In this document: piece by piece, positions 45,474-57,704 of the stretch
Layout: every line of letters begins with the position of its first letter
Numbering within the stretch: the first letter of the stretch is position 1
NCBI GenBank assembly: GCA_028671895.1
Contig: CM053794.1
Span: 21,500,501 to 21,564,500 of the forward strand
Length of the DNA: 64,000 nt
Direction: 5' to 3'
DNA from: Oenanthe sinensis
Taxonomy: Eukaryota > Streptophyta > Magnoliopsida > Apiales > Apiaceae
Translations under genes and position numbers: made by a program
The notes under the pieces: model-generated
What the model saw: the letters and a program-made list of their open reading frames with translations, nothing else
Database searches by the model: none
What the model was told of the DNA's origin: nothing

Positions 45474-46056
45474 CGGTAATGCCTACCACTTAGCCACAAC
45501 GATCAAAGATAATCAAAACCTAGTAGAGTTCATACATAAAACCGTAGTACAAATAAATCAAAACCGTTTAAAAACCCAACATAAGAACAAGACAAGATGA
45601 GTTATGACTCTAGCAACAACCCTTCATCGTTAGAGAGTATGTCCATATCACCCTAGGGACCGAGTACTTGTCAACGTGTGACGATATAAGACTTATTAGA
45701 AGAAAAATCACATAACATCAAATCAAACATATTAGCAAAGATTTGGGATAAATTTCTCTCTCTTATTAATTTATGAGTTATATCTCTTTTTTATTTATTA
45801 AATTCAGTCAATAAGATCATCACATGTATACAACCATGAACAGGAATTTCAAGATTTATTCAAATCACTATTGCAGTTTACTTGTTTAGTTCAAAATTTA
45901 TTTTACTTTCTTGTTTATTATCTATACATTTTTTATATTATTATACACACATCGTGGTTTAAATAAAAAATATAATTACTTTCCACATACATTTTCATTT
46001 TATATTTACATCACAACAAGCTATTTATTAGTTTTATTGATACTATCATTTTGCAT
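45474..46056 (+). other. Leader region of element E
   Basis: No gene. A short frame beginning ATGAGTTATGACTC at 45597 stops after about 19 codons and could be a residue of a gag start. Confidence 0.55.
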
Positions 46057-46093
46057 ATGACCACGACCCAAGGCCTTTCCTTTTGGCTACGGC

Positions 46094-48484
46094 CACTACA
46101 CGATAGATAGGCTAAGGACACACTAATTGATGGTGTTGCAAGAAAAATGTTGCAATTGAGTAAAAAGTTTAATGTATTGCAACACAGTAAAATAAATGTT
46201 GCAATAACACAAAAATATTAGTTCATTGTAACACTTTTTCTTTTATGTTACAATAGTTTACGTATAAATCGCAACATTATATAAAAGTGTTGCAAACATA
46301 TTAATAAAAGTTTAAATAACACCTGATCAAAATAATTAAATAAATATTTTATGGTGTATTCTTTTATAGTCAAAATACCATTATTAAACTTGTCTCATCT
46401 CAAATTAGCATTTTATTTTTGTAGTATATTTTTTGACGATCTAACCATATCGATGTTAAAATCTATTGATCTTAGTGAAGTGAAAAATAATTTAAGTAAT
46501 TAAAACATTTGGTTGATTTTTTAATAGTTAAACAACTCAGAAATACTAATTATTAAAACTAGTCTTATCTCCTGCTATCAAAAATAATTTTTGTTTTACT
46601 TTTTATCGTACTTTTATAAGGGTCAAACTAGACAACCTACTATTTAAAACTATCTTATATCCGACAAGCATTTTAATTTTTCAAATTATTTTTTCCCACT
46701 ATACTATACAATAAATAATATAATATAAATTTTTAAGTATATTATACATAAATACATACAATGATATTTCTTTTAATTTTAAATTATAATAATTAATAAA
46801 TTTAATACTGAAATGAAAAATGAAAAAAAAATGATACATGCTCCCTTATAAAAATATATGGTCGTGTTTTTACCTCATTAACAAAAACACTCTACCCACT
46901 CTTCCGTCGAACTCTCTCTTGAACCCATCTGGCTCCCCCGCCCCAAGTCTCTCTTGAATCCATTTCGGTGTTTATGGCGAACCTAGCTCCTGATTTTTTT
47001 TTCTCCTGATTTCTCCAAAATTGTTGTTCAAGTACTTTATCTTAAACTCACTTGTAAGCCTGCTTCGGTTCTCCATCACACACACGCGCACACACTTGTT
47101 TGATGTAATACATATAATGGGTTTTTTTATTATTATAGAAATAGATAGAAATTATTGATTAATTTAGCTGTATTGCGTGGTTGGAGTTTTATTAGATACT
47201 ACAGAAAAAAGCTGCCTTTAGCTGCGGTCTCATAATAAATTTTAAATTTATTAAAAAATTTCTCACAAAGTTACATTATTGATGACTGAACTGCATATGA
47301 TAAAATTTAATATGACAAATTATATTATACTAAAATAGTATTATTAAATTTATAAATATTATAAAACAAATAATAATTTCAATATATATATATATATATG
47401 TGTGTGTATTATAATTCACAATTTATTAATTTGTTATGATTCTAATATCTCTTTTTCTCTCAGCCGCCGCTAACAATATCAATACAGTTCATATATCGAG
47501 ATATATGAACTCAAATTACTGTAGTGGTATATTGATGATCTTTTCTTCCAACTTTATTTTTTTTGGGTCATTGTACGTAGAAACATCACTTTAAACTCAT
47601 GGTCTATATCGGTCAGTACTTGCAATTAGTTTTAAGTTTTTAATGCTATATAAATACCATTCTTCCAAAATATGTTTAAATCGAAAAAATAGATGTTTTT
47701 GAATCGTTGCATGGATAAAATTTTTCTATCATAAATTAAAGTATCAAAGAGTTAGTACGAATGCATAATTATAATAAATGAATAAATAACAAAAATTTAT
47801 TAATCTTCTCATCAATTAAAATCATGTCAAGATTAAATTGATCGACTTTTTGTTTATTGATTGCATCCCACTACCAAATGAGGCGTTGTATGGGCGAAAC
47901 CATCCTACATACTCTCACTCTTATCATTCAATTGTCTCTATTGTTATTCAAAGCATTCAAGAGAGTGTAATACATGATGTATTAAACGTTGAATGTAAAT
48001 AGCTCTGCGATAAATTTGTTGTAATTTATTTTTTGATGCTTGATCTTTAATTTATATAAGTGATGATTTATTATTTTTTAGAAGGAAACATATTCAATTT
48101 AGGTAAAAGAATAAATTAATTTTTTACTATAGATAGTGTCTTTTTGAAAATTAAAAATAGTTTCGATTTTTAATAATTTAATGCATTTTCTAAAATTTCT
48201 AATTATCTTGTGTATAATAATGTTTTTTCTAAAATTTCGAAACTTATCTTATGGATAATAGTAATTTACTTGACTTGAGTAGAAAGTTTAAAAGAATATA
48301 ACGTAACTTAGATCTTTCATAATTTGGAGAAAGTTTAGGCGAATATAAAGTAACTTAGATTTTTTTTATAATTTTTAATATTTACTAATTCAAAAATTCG
48401 AGAAAAGTATAAAAATATATTTAGACAATTTGGGAGCGCCACCTAACCGTATCCATGTTCTCCTTTATATTTATACATACATAT

Positions 48485-48521
<37 letters not shown>

Positions 48522-50467
48522 TGATATAAAATCTTAGATCTACACTCTGTACCGACTAATTAGGGGTTTCTATTTACAAATTAATTTTGAATTTTTTTAT
48601 ATATAATTTTAAATTATTTTTTATGTTGGATTTTATTAGAAATGTGAAGTTATTGTGTTAAATCGTAGTGAATAACGGTACACACTAACAATGCTACTTG
48701 AATAATGCTACATGGATATACATGTTTGTAGCTCCAATTACAAGGTTGCTACTAATTTTTAATTTTTAATTTGTGATTTTGGGATTTTATTTGAGACATT
48801 TTGATTTATAAACCAGTAGGTAACTGGTGAAACTTTTGTTATTCATATATACATGTAGATTTATTTTGGGATTTTTGACTGACTTGTTGCTATGATTTGA
48901 TTTTGTACTTGTGATGTTAGTATACCAATTAGCATATATAGGTATTTAGATATGCAAAGCTGTGAAATAATGAAATTAGATTGGGTAGTTGCTTCTCAGT
49001 TCTCGCGCACATGGGGCTAAGTAATTGTGCATCATGGCTACCAAGGTATCTCCTTTTCTTCGTATAATAGGATGACTAAAGTATACTTCATTATTTTGAT
49101 ATTGGTGATGGTGAAGTTTTATAAAATTAGTATGTTCTGTTCTTATTTAAATAATTTTCTTCTATAAATTGGAATTGGTGAGAGCATGCCAAAGATTTTA
49201 TGGTACATTTAAAAGAAGTTGTTTACTTGTTTAGTGGTGTCTAAACTTAGATATTACTGTTGCCTAAACTTGCAAAACATGAATCTTTGCATAGTGGGAA
49301 ACTATTTGAAGAAACAGCTTGGGGTGTTGGAAGTTTGTACGATATATCATTTACTACTCTAATATATTAATTTCTGGCCTGCTAGATTGCTTATTCTCAT
49401 TTTTTATGTCATTAAGAATGATGTTCCTGGAGTACAAGACAAAATGATCTAGAAGATTTGGATGGAAAACATTAGTCCTCTATATCTCATTAAACTTGTT
49501 ACTTTGGATAATAAGGCTTAGTAAAATTTTAATTAATCTCATGCCTACTAAGTGGTTGTTATTGCATGACGACCATGTATATTTGAAGAGTTAGAATCTA
49601 GGACATAGTTATTGAATGTCAACTTAGCCTCAAGTCATTAGTTATTACCAAGTAAAGACCATGTATGCATATGTGAACTCATATTTTGATTCAAACCTAC
49701 ATTAGTAGGGTATTTTATTGTGAACTTAACTCATGTTTTCATGTTTAACATCTTTTCAGGCTCGAAGGCATAAAGAGGAATCAACTTGATGGATTGTAAG
49801 GAAAGCTCGTTGTAGGAACAAAAAGTAAAACAACTGAATCTATGGGAGCATCTATAGACGTTGAAACCGAAAATTCAACAGTTCAATCCTTTCAAGAGTA
49901 AAATTAGAGTTTTCCATAAAAGGATTAGGCAAACTAGCAGTTATTTAGTTAGAGTTTTCCATTATGCTGTTGGATTGGATATTTTATTATGAAGTTGTTG
50001 GATTGGTATTTGGTATCTAATTTTATTTGATTTTGGTTTTAAATATGTAGCTTATTTTTTGTTTTAGTTGAAACTATTTTGAAAATACACATATTGTTTT
50101 GCATGTTGTACAGAAATTGTTGCAGCTACATAGTCAAAATGTTACAATAGTGGTGTTACAATTGTCAGCAATAATGTTGCAATAGTGGAGTTGTAAACAA
50201 CATTTTAGATATTTGTTTTAGTCTATTGCAATACTACACGGTGTTGCAGTTGAATTTTTGTATAAAAGTGTTGCATTAGAGCCCAACAATAACATATATT
50301 AAGTGTTGTTATTGATTGAAAAAGTGTTGCAATACGCACCTATTGCAACGGCTAAATATGCAACACCAAAAAAATGTTGCAATAGTGAATTTTTGCTCTA
50401 CTGCAACATTATCTAAGCATTCTGCAACATTATAGAAGCCTTGCAATAGGCAATCTATGGTGTAGTG
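46094..50467. mobile_element. CACTA transposon 2, complete and non-autonomous
   Basis: 4,374 bp with CACTACACGATAGAT at the left and, as reverse complement of the right end, CACTACACCATAGAT. The 3-bp target duplication is GGC (46091-46093, 50468-50470). Both ends carry many short TGTTGCAAT/ATTGCAACA motifs (46133-46300 and 50107-50445), typical of CACTA subterminal repeats. It interrupts the first tandem array of element E, which resumes in register on the other side. No transposase domain is visible. 46300-50100 is AT-rich, with possible exon-like pieces around 46900-47000, 49020-49050 and 49755-49810. Confidence 0.92.
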
Positions 50468-51135
50468 GGCCTAAGGCCTTTACCCCAGCCTAAGGCATTC
50501 CCTTAGACTACGGTGTAAGCACTTCATCTCAAGGCATTTCCTTTTGGCTACGGCCTAAGGGCTTCACCTCAGCCTAAGGCATTCCCTAAGCCTGTGGTGT
50601 AAGCTTTTCATCACGACCTAAGGCCTTTCATTTTGGCTACGGCCTAAGGCTTTCACCCCAGTCAAAGGCAATATCCAAGGCTATTGTGTAAGCCCTTCAT
50701 CTCAAGGCCTTTCCTTTTGGCTAGAGCCTAAGTCTTTCACCCCAACCTAAGATATTCCCTAAGGCTATGGTGTAATCCCTTCATCTCAAAGCCTTTTGTT
50801 TTTGCTACGACCTAAAGCCTTTACACCAGCCTAAGTCGTTCCCTAAGGCTACGACATAAGCCCTTCATCTCGACCTAAGGCATTTCCTTTTAGCTACTGC
50901 CAAAGGCCTTCACCCCAGCCTAAGGTTACGGTGTAAACCCTTCATCTCAAGGGCTTTCCTTTTGGCTACGGCCTAAGGCCTTCACCCCAGCCTACAAAGT
51001 GTTCCCTAAGTCTACGACGTAAGACCTTCATCTCGACCTAAGGCATTTCCCTTTGGCTACGGCCTAAGGCCTTCATCCCAGCCTAAGGCATTACCTAATG
51101 CTACGACATAAGCCATTCATCTTTCCTAAGGCCTT
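50468..51135 (+). repeat. Tandem array i of element E (about 90-bp units)
   Basis: Seven to eight degenerate units of about 90 bp, built from AAGGCCTTTCCTTTTGGCTA, CGGCCTAAGGCCTTCACCCC, AGCCTAAGGCATTCCC and a GTAAGCCCTTCATCTC-type phrase. The first half-unit lies left of CACTA 2 at about 46057-46093, showing that the transposon landed inside the array. Confidence 0.9.
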
Positions 51136-51149
51136 TACATATCTTTGTG

Positions 51150-52006
51150 AATATGCCCTTTTTGAAGGGATACCTCCTCGAGGGATACCATCCGCGTGAG
51201 ATTCCCTTATGTGGGAGCCCCCGTATAGGATGCCTCCTCGTGAGATGCCGCTATGTGGGATGCCTCGTCGTAAGATGCCCTCGTGTGGGATGTCTCTTTG
51301 AGAGAGGCCCATGTGTGGAATGCCTCCTCATGAGATACCTCATATGGGATACCTCTTTGAGATGCCCCTCCATAGGGATGCCTCCTCGTTAGATGCCCCC
51401 ATGAGGGATGACTCTTCGAGAGATGCCCCTCCGTAGGGATGCCTCTGTATTGGATGCCTCATCGTGTGATGCCCCCGTGTGGGATGCCTCTTCGACAGAT
51501 GCACTTGTGTGGGATGCCTCCTCGTGAGATGCCCCGTGTGGGATGCCTCTTCGAGATGCCCCTCCATAGGGATGCCTCCTTGTGAGATGCCCCTATGTGA
51601 GATGCCTCTTCATGAGATGCCCGTCCTTAGGAATGCCTCCGCGTGAGATGCCCCCATGTCGGATACCTCTTCGAGAGATACCTCTCCGTAGGGATCCCTC
51701 CACGTGAGATGCCCCCTATGGGATGCCTCTTCGAGAGATTCCCCTCTGTAGGGATGCCTCCGCGTGACATGCCATTGTGTAAGAGCCCCGTGTAGGATGC
51801 CTCCTCGTGAGATGCCCCCGTGTGGGATGCCTCTTCCTGAGATGCCCCTGTGTGGGATGCCTCCTCGTGAGATTCCTCGTGTGGGATGCCTCTTCGAGAG
51901 TTGTCCCTCCGTAGGGATGTCTTCTCGTGAGATGCCCCCGTGTGGGATGCTTTATCATGAGATTCCCCTCCGTAGGGATGCCTCCACGTGAAATGCCCCC
52001 GTGATT
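51150..52006 (+). repeat. Tandem array ii of element E (about 30-bp units)
   Basis: Around 28 units of about 30 bp, based on GATGCCTCCTCGTGAGATGC alternating with CCCCGTGTGGGATGCCTC and GAGATGCCCCTCCGTAGGG. The units are GC-richer than the surroundings. The array creates long open frames on both strands (for example 52049-51627 and 51147-51392) that are repeats of short Arg/His/Gly or Met/Pro/Cys motifs and not genes. Confidence 0.92.
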
Positions 52007-52142
52007 TCCTTTGAAAAACAACCTGCTTTTGTTTTATTTGTTTGGTCAAATTTTCCTCGATTATGCTTGTGATTCAATCTGTACTTCTGCAATACATCCA
52101 TCTATCTGTCCTTTTCATTTGTTTGATTAAACTGTCTTTAAT

Positions 52143-52850
52143 AAGCTTGGGTGCTTCTAAGATAAAACAACTTGTTCATTAAAAAGTCAATCTAAGTAGC
52201 ATCACTATGGCTATGGCATGACAAGTTCCATAATCTTGGGTGGTTCTAAGATAAAATAACTTGTTCATTAAAAATCCAATCTAAGTAGCATAATTATGGC
52301 TATGGCATGACAAGTTCCATAAGCTTGGGTGCTTCTAAGATAATAGATCTTGTTCATTAAAAAGACAATCTAAGTAGCATCACTATGGTTACGACATGAC
52401 AAGTTGCATAAGTTTGGGTGCTTCTAAGATAAAACAGCTTGTTCATTAAAAAGTCAATCTAAGTAGCATCACTATGGCTACAACATGACAAGTTCCATAA
52501 GTTTGGGTGCTTCCAAGATAAAATAATTTGTTCATTAAAAAAAACCCAATCTAAGTAGCATCACTATAGCTATAGCATGACAAGTTGCATATGCTTGAAT
52601 GTTTTCAAGATAAAACATCATATTCATTAAAAAGCCAGTTTAAGTAGCATCATTATGGCTACAGCATGAACAAGTTCCTAAGCTTGAGTATTTCCAAGAT
52701 AAAACAGCATGTTCATTAAAAAGCCAATCTAAGTAGCATCACTATGGCTACGGCATGACAAGTTTCATAAGCTTGGGTGCTTCCAAGATAAAATAGCATG
52801 TTCATTAAAAAGTCAGTCTAAGTAGCATCACTATGGCTAAGGCATTAAAA
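52143..52850 (+). repeat. Tandem array iii of element E (89-bp units)
   Basis: Eight units starting near 52143, 52232, 52321, 52410, 52499, 52591, 52680 and 52769. Each contains AAGCTTGGGTGCTTCTAAGA, TTGTTCATTAAAAAG and CTAAGTAGCATCACTATGGC, and ends in ATGACAAGTTCCAT. Spacing is 89-92 bp. Confidence 0.95.
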
Positions 52851-52980
52851 GTAAGGAAAGGGAGTAAGAACCTACAATGAATAGAGGTTATATGTATGCT
52901 TTCATTCTCTAATATCCCAGCTGTAATGAATTTACTTATATCTTCTTAACCTTAAGGTTACATTTAATTTTGGGGGCTAT

Positions 52981-53432
52981 TGATGGATAATAAAAATGTC
53001 TTGTTACGGTTCCGTAGTCAATAATCATAGTCCTCACTAGTCACTACAGCTTCTGAATTCGTCGTGCAGCCCCATGATTAGTACAAGAAGTACATGACTA
53101 TGTTGATCACCTAATATTCTTTGTATAATGGCCACCAATATCTATCTTATAGCCTAGATGAGTCACACATGCACCAAAATATCATATAGCCTAGATGAGT
53201 CACACATCCACCAAAAGGAGTTGGGACAACTGTCACTTCATAGACCCATCCAACAAAATGAGGAGAGGTGACTCACCATTGAGGGAAGAGAAGAGGTGAT
53301 AAAAAGGAAAAATACACTAACAAAGGTGATTTAAGTTAAAATGACACCTAAAAACACATAGAGGGAACACACGTACAAACACTCTCAATAAAAATTACCA
53401 TGATAGCTTATCTAAAAATCCTACGGCCATCG
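52981..53432 (+). repeat. 3' LTR of element E
   Basis: Starts TGATGGATAATAAAAATG after the polypurine tract and ends CCTACGGCCATCG, the last base differing from the A of the left LTR. It contains a small internal duplication of GCCTAGATGAGTCACACATC near 53150-53215 that the left LTR lacks. Confidence 0.85.
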
Positions 53433-53878
53433 CAATCCTATCCAAAAATGGTGGCCGTGAATCAAACAGTTCATAAACTCCAACTTAGACAGCGGAACCA
53501 AAATGTAAAGTTAAGACTCGTGAAGTCGATTCTCCACATTGCTGCTGGTTGATGCAAATGATGGTATCAAAATAAGTAAAAACAAGAGATGAAAGAAGAA
53601 TCTTGAGTTCTACAGCTCAATATCAGTCGAGTTTAATTATGTTATATTCCATCCAATTAATATATTTTGTTAATTTTTTTAAATTCTTCATGATTCAAAT
53701 AATAAATATATGGTGATTAAGTAAGTAATAGACAATCTACAAATTAAAATTTAACACTGTTTTATTAATTTTTTTACATATAGAATGAAGCAACCATATG
53801 ATTTAACAGGTTTCACAAGATTGTTATTTATTTACCACCAAGCTAAGCAACCATATATGGTGATGATTTATTAAAACC
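53433..53878. other. Remnant of a Kunitz-gene upstream region
   Basis: Non-coding. 53465-53565 (from TCATAAACTCCAACTTAGAC to CTGCTGGTTGATGC) is related to 56010-56095 and to parts of 59635-59960, sequences upstream of KTI-7 and KTI-8. After that comes the 3' flank of KTI-7. It suggests a further KTI copy once lay to the left. Confidence 0.5.
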
Positions 53879-55744
53879 TTAGGCCTTCATGAAGACAACC
53901 TGGAAAGGCGTCCCCGTATTTAAAGCCAAACGTCTAATTCCGTTCTTTTCATATACAATACCAAGATCACCACAACCAGGTCTACACGTGTTGCACACCT
54001 GGGGACAATACACAAACCTAAACCAATTGTGTCGATCCCGAAGTCTCTCAATTCTGAACCAGTTTTGTATTGTAAGGTTGTCAAGGTTCTCTATAGCTCC
54101 TCCGGTTGACACGAAAAGTTGACCTGAAGGTCCACATACAAGCCTCTACACAGTTTGTTCGAAAATGGAAAGTTTAAGACATATTTTATATATGTTCTTG
54201 ATGTAATTTCCGGAAACTAACTAATGGAAGTTGTTCCTTCCTATGAGGACTTAAACTTTCATGTTTGGATCTAAGAAATTTTCTTAGTGTAATACATAGA
54301 TAAATTGAGTAGAAGTTGCTAGTTTGAAATATGTTAAATATGATTGTCCCACATAGAGAATGTAATATGGGTGCTTTATATGCATATATGTGCAAGAGTA
54401 GTGTCAACTACTAAGGCATGTGAGTGTGCATGGTGTAATTGTGTGCCCTCGCGCGCGCTGCCATGCCTCGCCTCGTATCGGATCGAGTCGGGTCGAAGGG
54501 CGATTTGGGCGAATGTCTCGGCGTCTCGCGTACGCGAGGCGACCTAGGCGAGGAGTTTTATTACATGATTAATTAATTTAATTATGATTTTAATATTATT
54601 TTAATATAAATATTGAGTCAGTGTGTAACTTGTTAGAGTTTACAAAGCTGAATTAGAGTTTATTAAACTCTAGTGGACTAGCTAATCAGAGTTTAACCTG
54701 ATAATGGACCTCCTACAGTCTGGGTTGGGTCAGTGTTTATTAAACTCTGATGGACCTGCTCATCAGAGTTTAGCAGTAAACTCTGATGGGCTAATTTAGC
54801 TAAACTCTAATGGTAGTTACAAACTTTGTTGATTCTGAAATATATTCTATTAAAGTCAGAATAATTATTTTAATTAATATTTTATCTGTTGTTACGTTTT
54901 ATTGTATTATATATACAGAAAAATATTGGAGAAAAAAAAGGAGAGTCAAGTGACAAGTTTGAGAAAACCCTTGTAGTAGCAATACTCTGTATTTTCTACA
55001 CATCAATTCATACATATTATACACATAGGTTTTCTGGGCGAACTGAGCTGCACGTCGCTGTTGAGTGCTACATATCTGTGGATGAAGTACTCTGTGCTGT
55101 TTTATCCTAAAAGTGATATTGCTGCAACCCAACACAGCGTAATGAGACAATAATATCTTCAAAAATAGTCAAGACTTCTTGTAAGGTTTGGCGACTCAGC
55201 AGTTCTTTTGGTTCTATCAGTGTATGCTTAAAGATTTTGTTAGAGTTAAGCATTCTATCTTTTCTCTTGTCTTTGCAGTTACTGATTGATATATATTGTT
55301 TCTACCTTCGTGTTTTGTTTTGTTAATTGATTTAATCTGCTTGTTCTTGTTAAATTGTTAAATTGTTGTGTTTAGTTTTAATTACACCCAACACAGTTGG
55401 TTGCCCGTTATTCTTGTAGGCGCAAAGGAACTTCGTTGGATCAGAAAATTTTATGTTCAAATCCGAAGATGCTCGTATCGTTTGTTCTTTCGGTTTCAGT
55501 GGTGAAAATATCACGGGAGTGCCTCTATTGACCTCGTTCGGCTCTTGGACAACACCTAGCGGGCACTGGTTAGTTCCTTGACGGTATATTTTCAGTCCAC
55601 CGCCCATGGCCCAAATAACCGGCGATATGTAGTATTTTTTCCCTGTCCGGAGCACCTGCCCATCTGCGTCGAAGACATTGTCATTTGCTGCAGATGCGAC
55701 CAAGAGGCCAAAGAGAAGGAACATAAGAGAATTTGGGTCTTCAT
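53879..55744 (-). pseudogene. KTI-7: Kunitz inhibitor pseudogene split by a solo LTR
   Basis: A sister of KTI-8. The start codon is at 55742-55744 (MKTQILL). A frameshift within the signal peptide moves reading to the frame that gives LLVASAANDNVFDADGQV and continues to NNGQPTV near 55395. A 1,238-bp LTR interrupts the codons there. The second half resumes at about 54150 and ends at 53879 with VSTGG, the cluster CPQVCNTCRPGC and the C-terminus PFQVVFMKA. Both lesions would inactivate it. A TATA box (TATATAAAG on the minus strand, 55785-55793) is intact, so truncated transcripts are possible. The two parts keep all six family cysteines. Confidence 0.93.
54156..55393 (+). repeat. Solo LTR inserted in KTI-7
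   Basis: 1,238 bp, TGTTCGAAAATGG...ACACCCAACA, flanked by CAGTT on both sides (54151-54155, 55394-55398). Only one LTR and no internal sequence are present, as expected after LTR-LTR recombination. It includes a TATA-like TTTATATGCATA near 54375, a GC-rich block at about 54440-54555 and AAACTCTGA motifs at 54640-54810 that recall the family B LTRs. It lies antisense to KTI-7. Confidence 0.92.
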
Positions 55745-57704
55745 TTTTACTTTGTGGTATACATTACCATTATGTCCAACTTTCTTTATATAGGGTAAAA
55801 AGAGCTGCCTAATACAGTAGAAAAGTTTGATTTGTACATCGACATAGCGCCTACAATATGATCCAAAATTAAATGTCAATTTGGCTAAGCACATCTTATC
55901 ATATCTTATCGTATTATGTGATATATGATGTATATAATTGTACTAGGTCATAACATATTAATGAAAAAATGTTTATCTTGCAGCGCCGATATCGATCTTG
56001 TCACATGTTCACAAACTCCAACTCGGACAGCAGTACAAAAACTTCAAGTTAAGACTTATCAAGTCTCCACATTGCGGCTGCTTGATGGAAGTGATGTTAT
56101 CTCTAATCATTATTAAGACCCCGTTGAAATTATTGTTGACCATAAGAGTATATGAACCTATACATCCCATATCCATCAAGGATTTGGAGCTCAATATTAT
56201 AAAAACAGAAGTAGATCTGAGGTCGGTCGTTGGTGTCAAACTTCTTGGCGGAACTGTAAAATACTAATACTGATTATATCAAAGATTTTGCTCATAAGAA
56301 AGTGTATATATAATAGCCCGAATTTTCGACTATTATTCCTAGTTAAATATTACGATGAAATCCGAATTCCACGTTCTTAAAAATTAAATCCCAAAATCTC
56401 GTAAAATTTTTAAAAATTCAAGAACAAAATCAAATAATGTCAATCCAATTAATATAACCTTAAATTAACCGAAGCGCACAGCTCCTCAAATTTAAATTAG
56501 CCAATATCCATATCATTATTAATAAAATAGGTCAAACTCTAATCCAATCTCGATGAAAGACCATTGGTTAATCACCTGAAAATTTGTTAATAATGATTAA
56601 CACAGCCCACTAAGAAAATTAATTGCAAAGTAAATATAAGTTCAAGTAGATTTTGTATCTCACACACACACACATATATATATATATATTAGAGTCAAAT
56701 AATTAAAAGAGATAGAACAAATTTCAAGTTCAAAAAAAATAATAATAAAACTATATTAGTGTTCAACCATTTTTAAGCAAGTCGATCCATCAAGATCAAG
56801 CAGGTTTCATATAACTTATATACTCCATCAATTTCTTTTTACAGGTACTGCACGTAATTTAAGATCTAAATATAAGAAGTTCTACTTAATATTTTTTAAT
56901 AATTCTTTTTTTTTGAATAAAAAAGTTGAAAAATATTTTTATTCAAAAAAATAATAATAATAAATTATTAAGTAAAACTTATTTTATTAAGAATTAAAAT
57001 TGTGTGGAGTGCCCTATAAAAAGGATATGAGAGAGTATATAGCAGAGTCAAGTTAAAAAAGATAAAATGATTTTTAAATTCAAACAAAATAATAATAAAA
57101 CTACATCAGTGTTCAATCACTTTTATTCAAATTAGTAAATAAGCATGACATTACACTTGAATAGTTTTTAAGCATATACTTAACAAAATTCAATTCCTCC
57201 CCAAACAATTATATATATCTATACCATGTTATATTCTAAACCATTGTGAGCTATATATAATCAAAGTTGAACCATGTTACTAAGTTACAAACAACCAAAC
57301 ATATTAATCATGTTATTTTGCATGCATTCGTAATCTAGAAAAATAATATACTCTTGTAAAAAAATTAATTTTAATGTATATTCACACAGCGACTAACTAA
57401 TTAGTTAAACCTTTTGAAATTTAGTAATTTATAATTTTTGAGTTCTACAACTCAAGATTGGTCGAGTTTATGTTATAAACCATAGAATTAATATACTTTG
57501 TTAAATATTTAAAATTCCGCATGCATTCAAATAATAAATACATGGTGATTAATAGACAATCGATAACAAATTAAAATTTAACACGTTTTTATTTATTGTT
57601 TACATATAAAAACAACCATATGATTTTAACAGGTTTCCACAAGATTGTTATTTATTTAACACCAAGCTAAGCAACCATATGGTACGTGTTGCTTTAATAA
57701 AAGC
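55745..57704. other. KTI-7 upstream and KTI-8 3' region
   Basis: No gene. 55925-56105 is the duplicated upstream segment shared with 59020-59110 and 59635-59700. A CA/TA microsatellite lies at about 56661-56690, and the MITE-like element at 56821-57037. An AATAAA for KTI-8 (minus strand) is near 57588. Confidence 0.6.
56821..57037. mobile_element. Stowaway-like MITE
   Basis: About 217 bp between TACTCCATCAATTTC and the reverse complement of TACTCTCTCATATCC, AT-rich and able to fold. The termini resemble the TACTCCCTCCGT ends of plant Mariner/Stowaway MITEs, but they are imperfect. Confidence 0.45.

Larger units (their letters stand above)
45142..53432 (+). mobile_element. Gypsy-type LARD-like element E, array-rich and gene-less
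   Basis: The left LTR part (45142-45453) and the 3' LTR (52981-53432) share a near-identical block. At 45454 a primer site TTTGGTGCCACTGCCGGGGA resembles the tRNA-Asp-type sites of plant Ty3/Gypsy elements. A polypurine tract TTTTGGGGGC precedes 52981, and the terminus TGATGG pairs with CCATCA. No gag-pol is found between them. Instead there are three tandem arrays and a nested CACTA element. I infer a large non-autonomous retroelement. About 115 bp of the left LTR are missing where Copia D abuts. Confidence 0.8.

Noticed and set aside
51091..52049. Several open frames on both strands with Arg/Gly/His-rich repeats
   Set aside because: They follow the 30-bp tandem array in every frame and have no independent coding features.
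50468..52850. Regularly spaced repeats that could suggest a CRISPR array
   Set aside because: The units are contiguous and degenerate with no unique spacers, and the DNA is a plant nuclear genome.
54344..54547. Open frame through the GC-rich part of the solo LTR
   Set aside because: It is short, lies entirely within the LTR and has no similarity to a protein I know.
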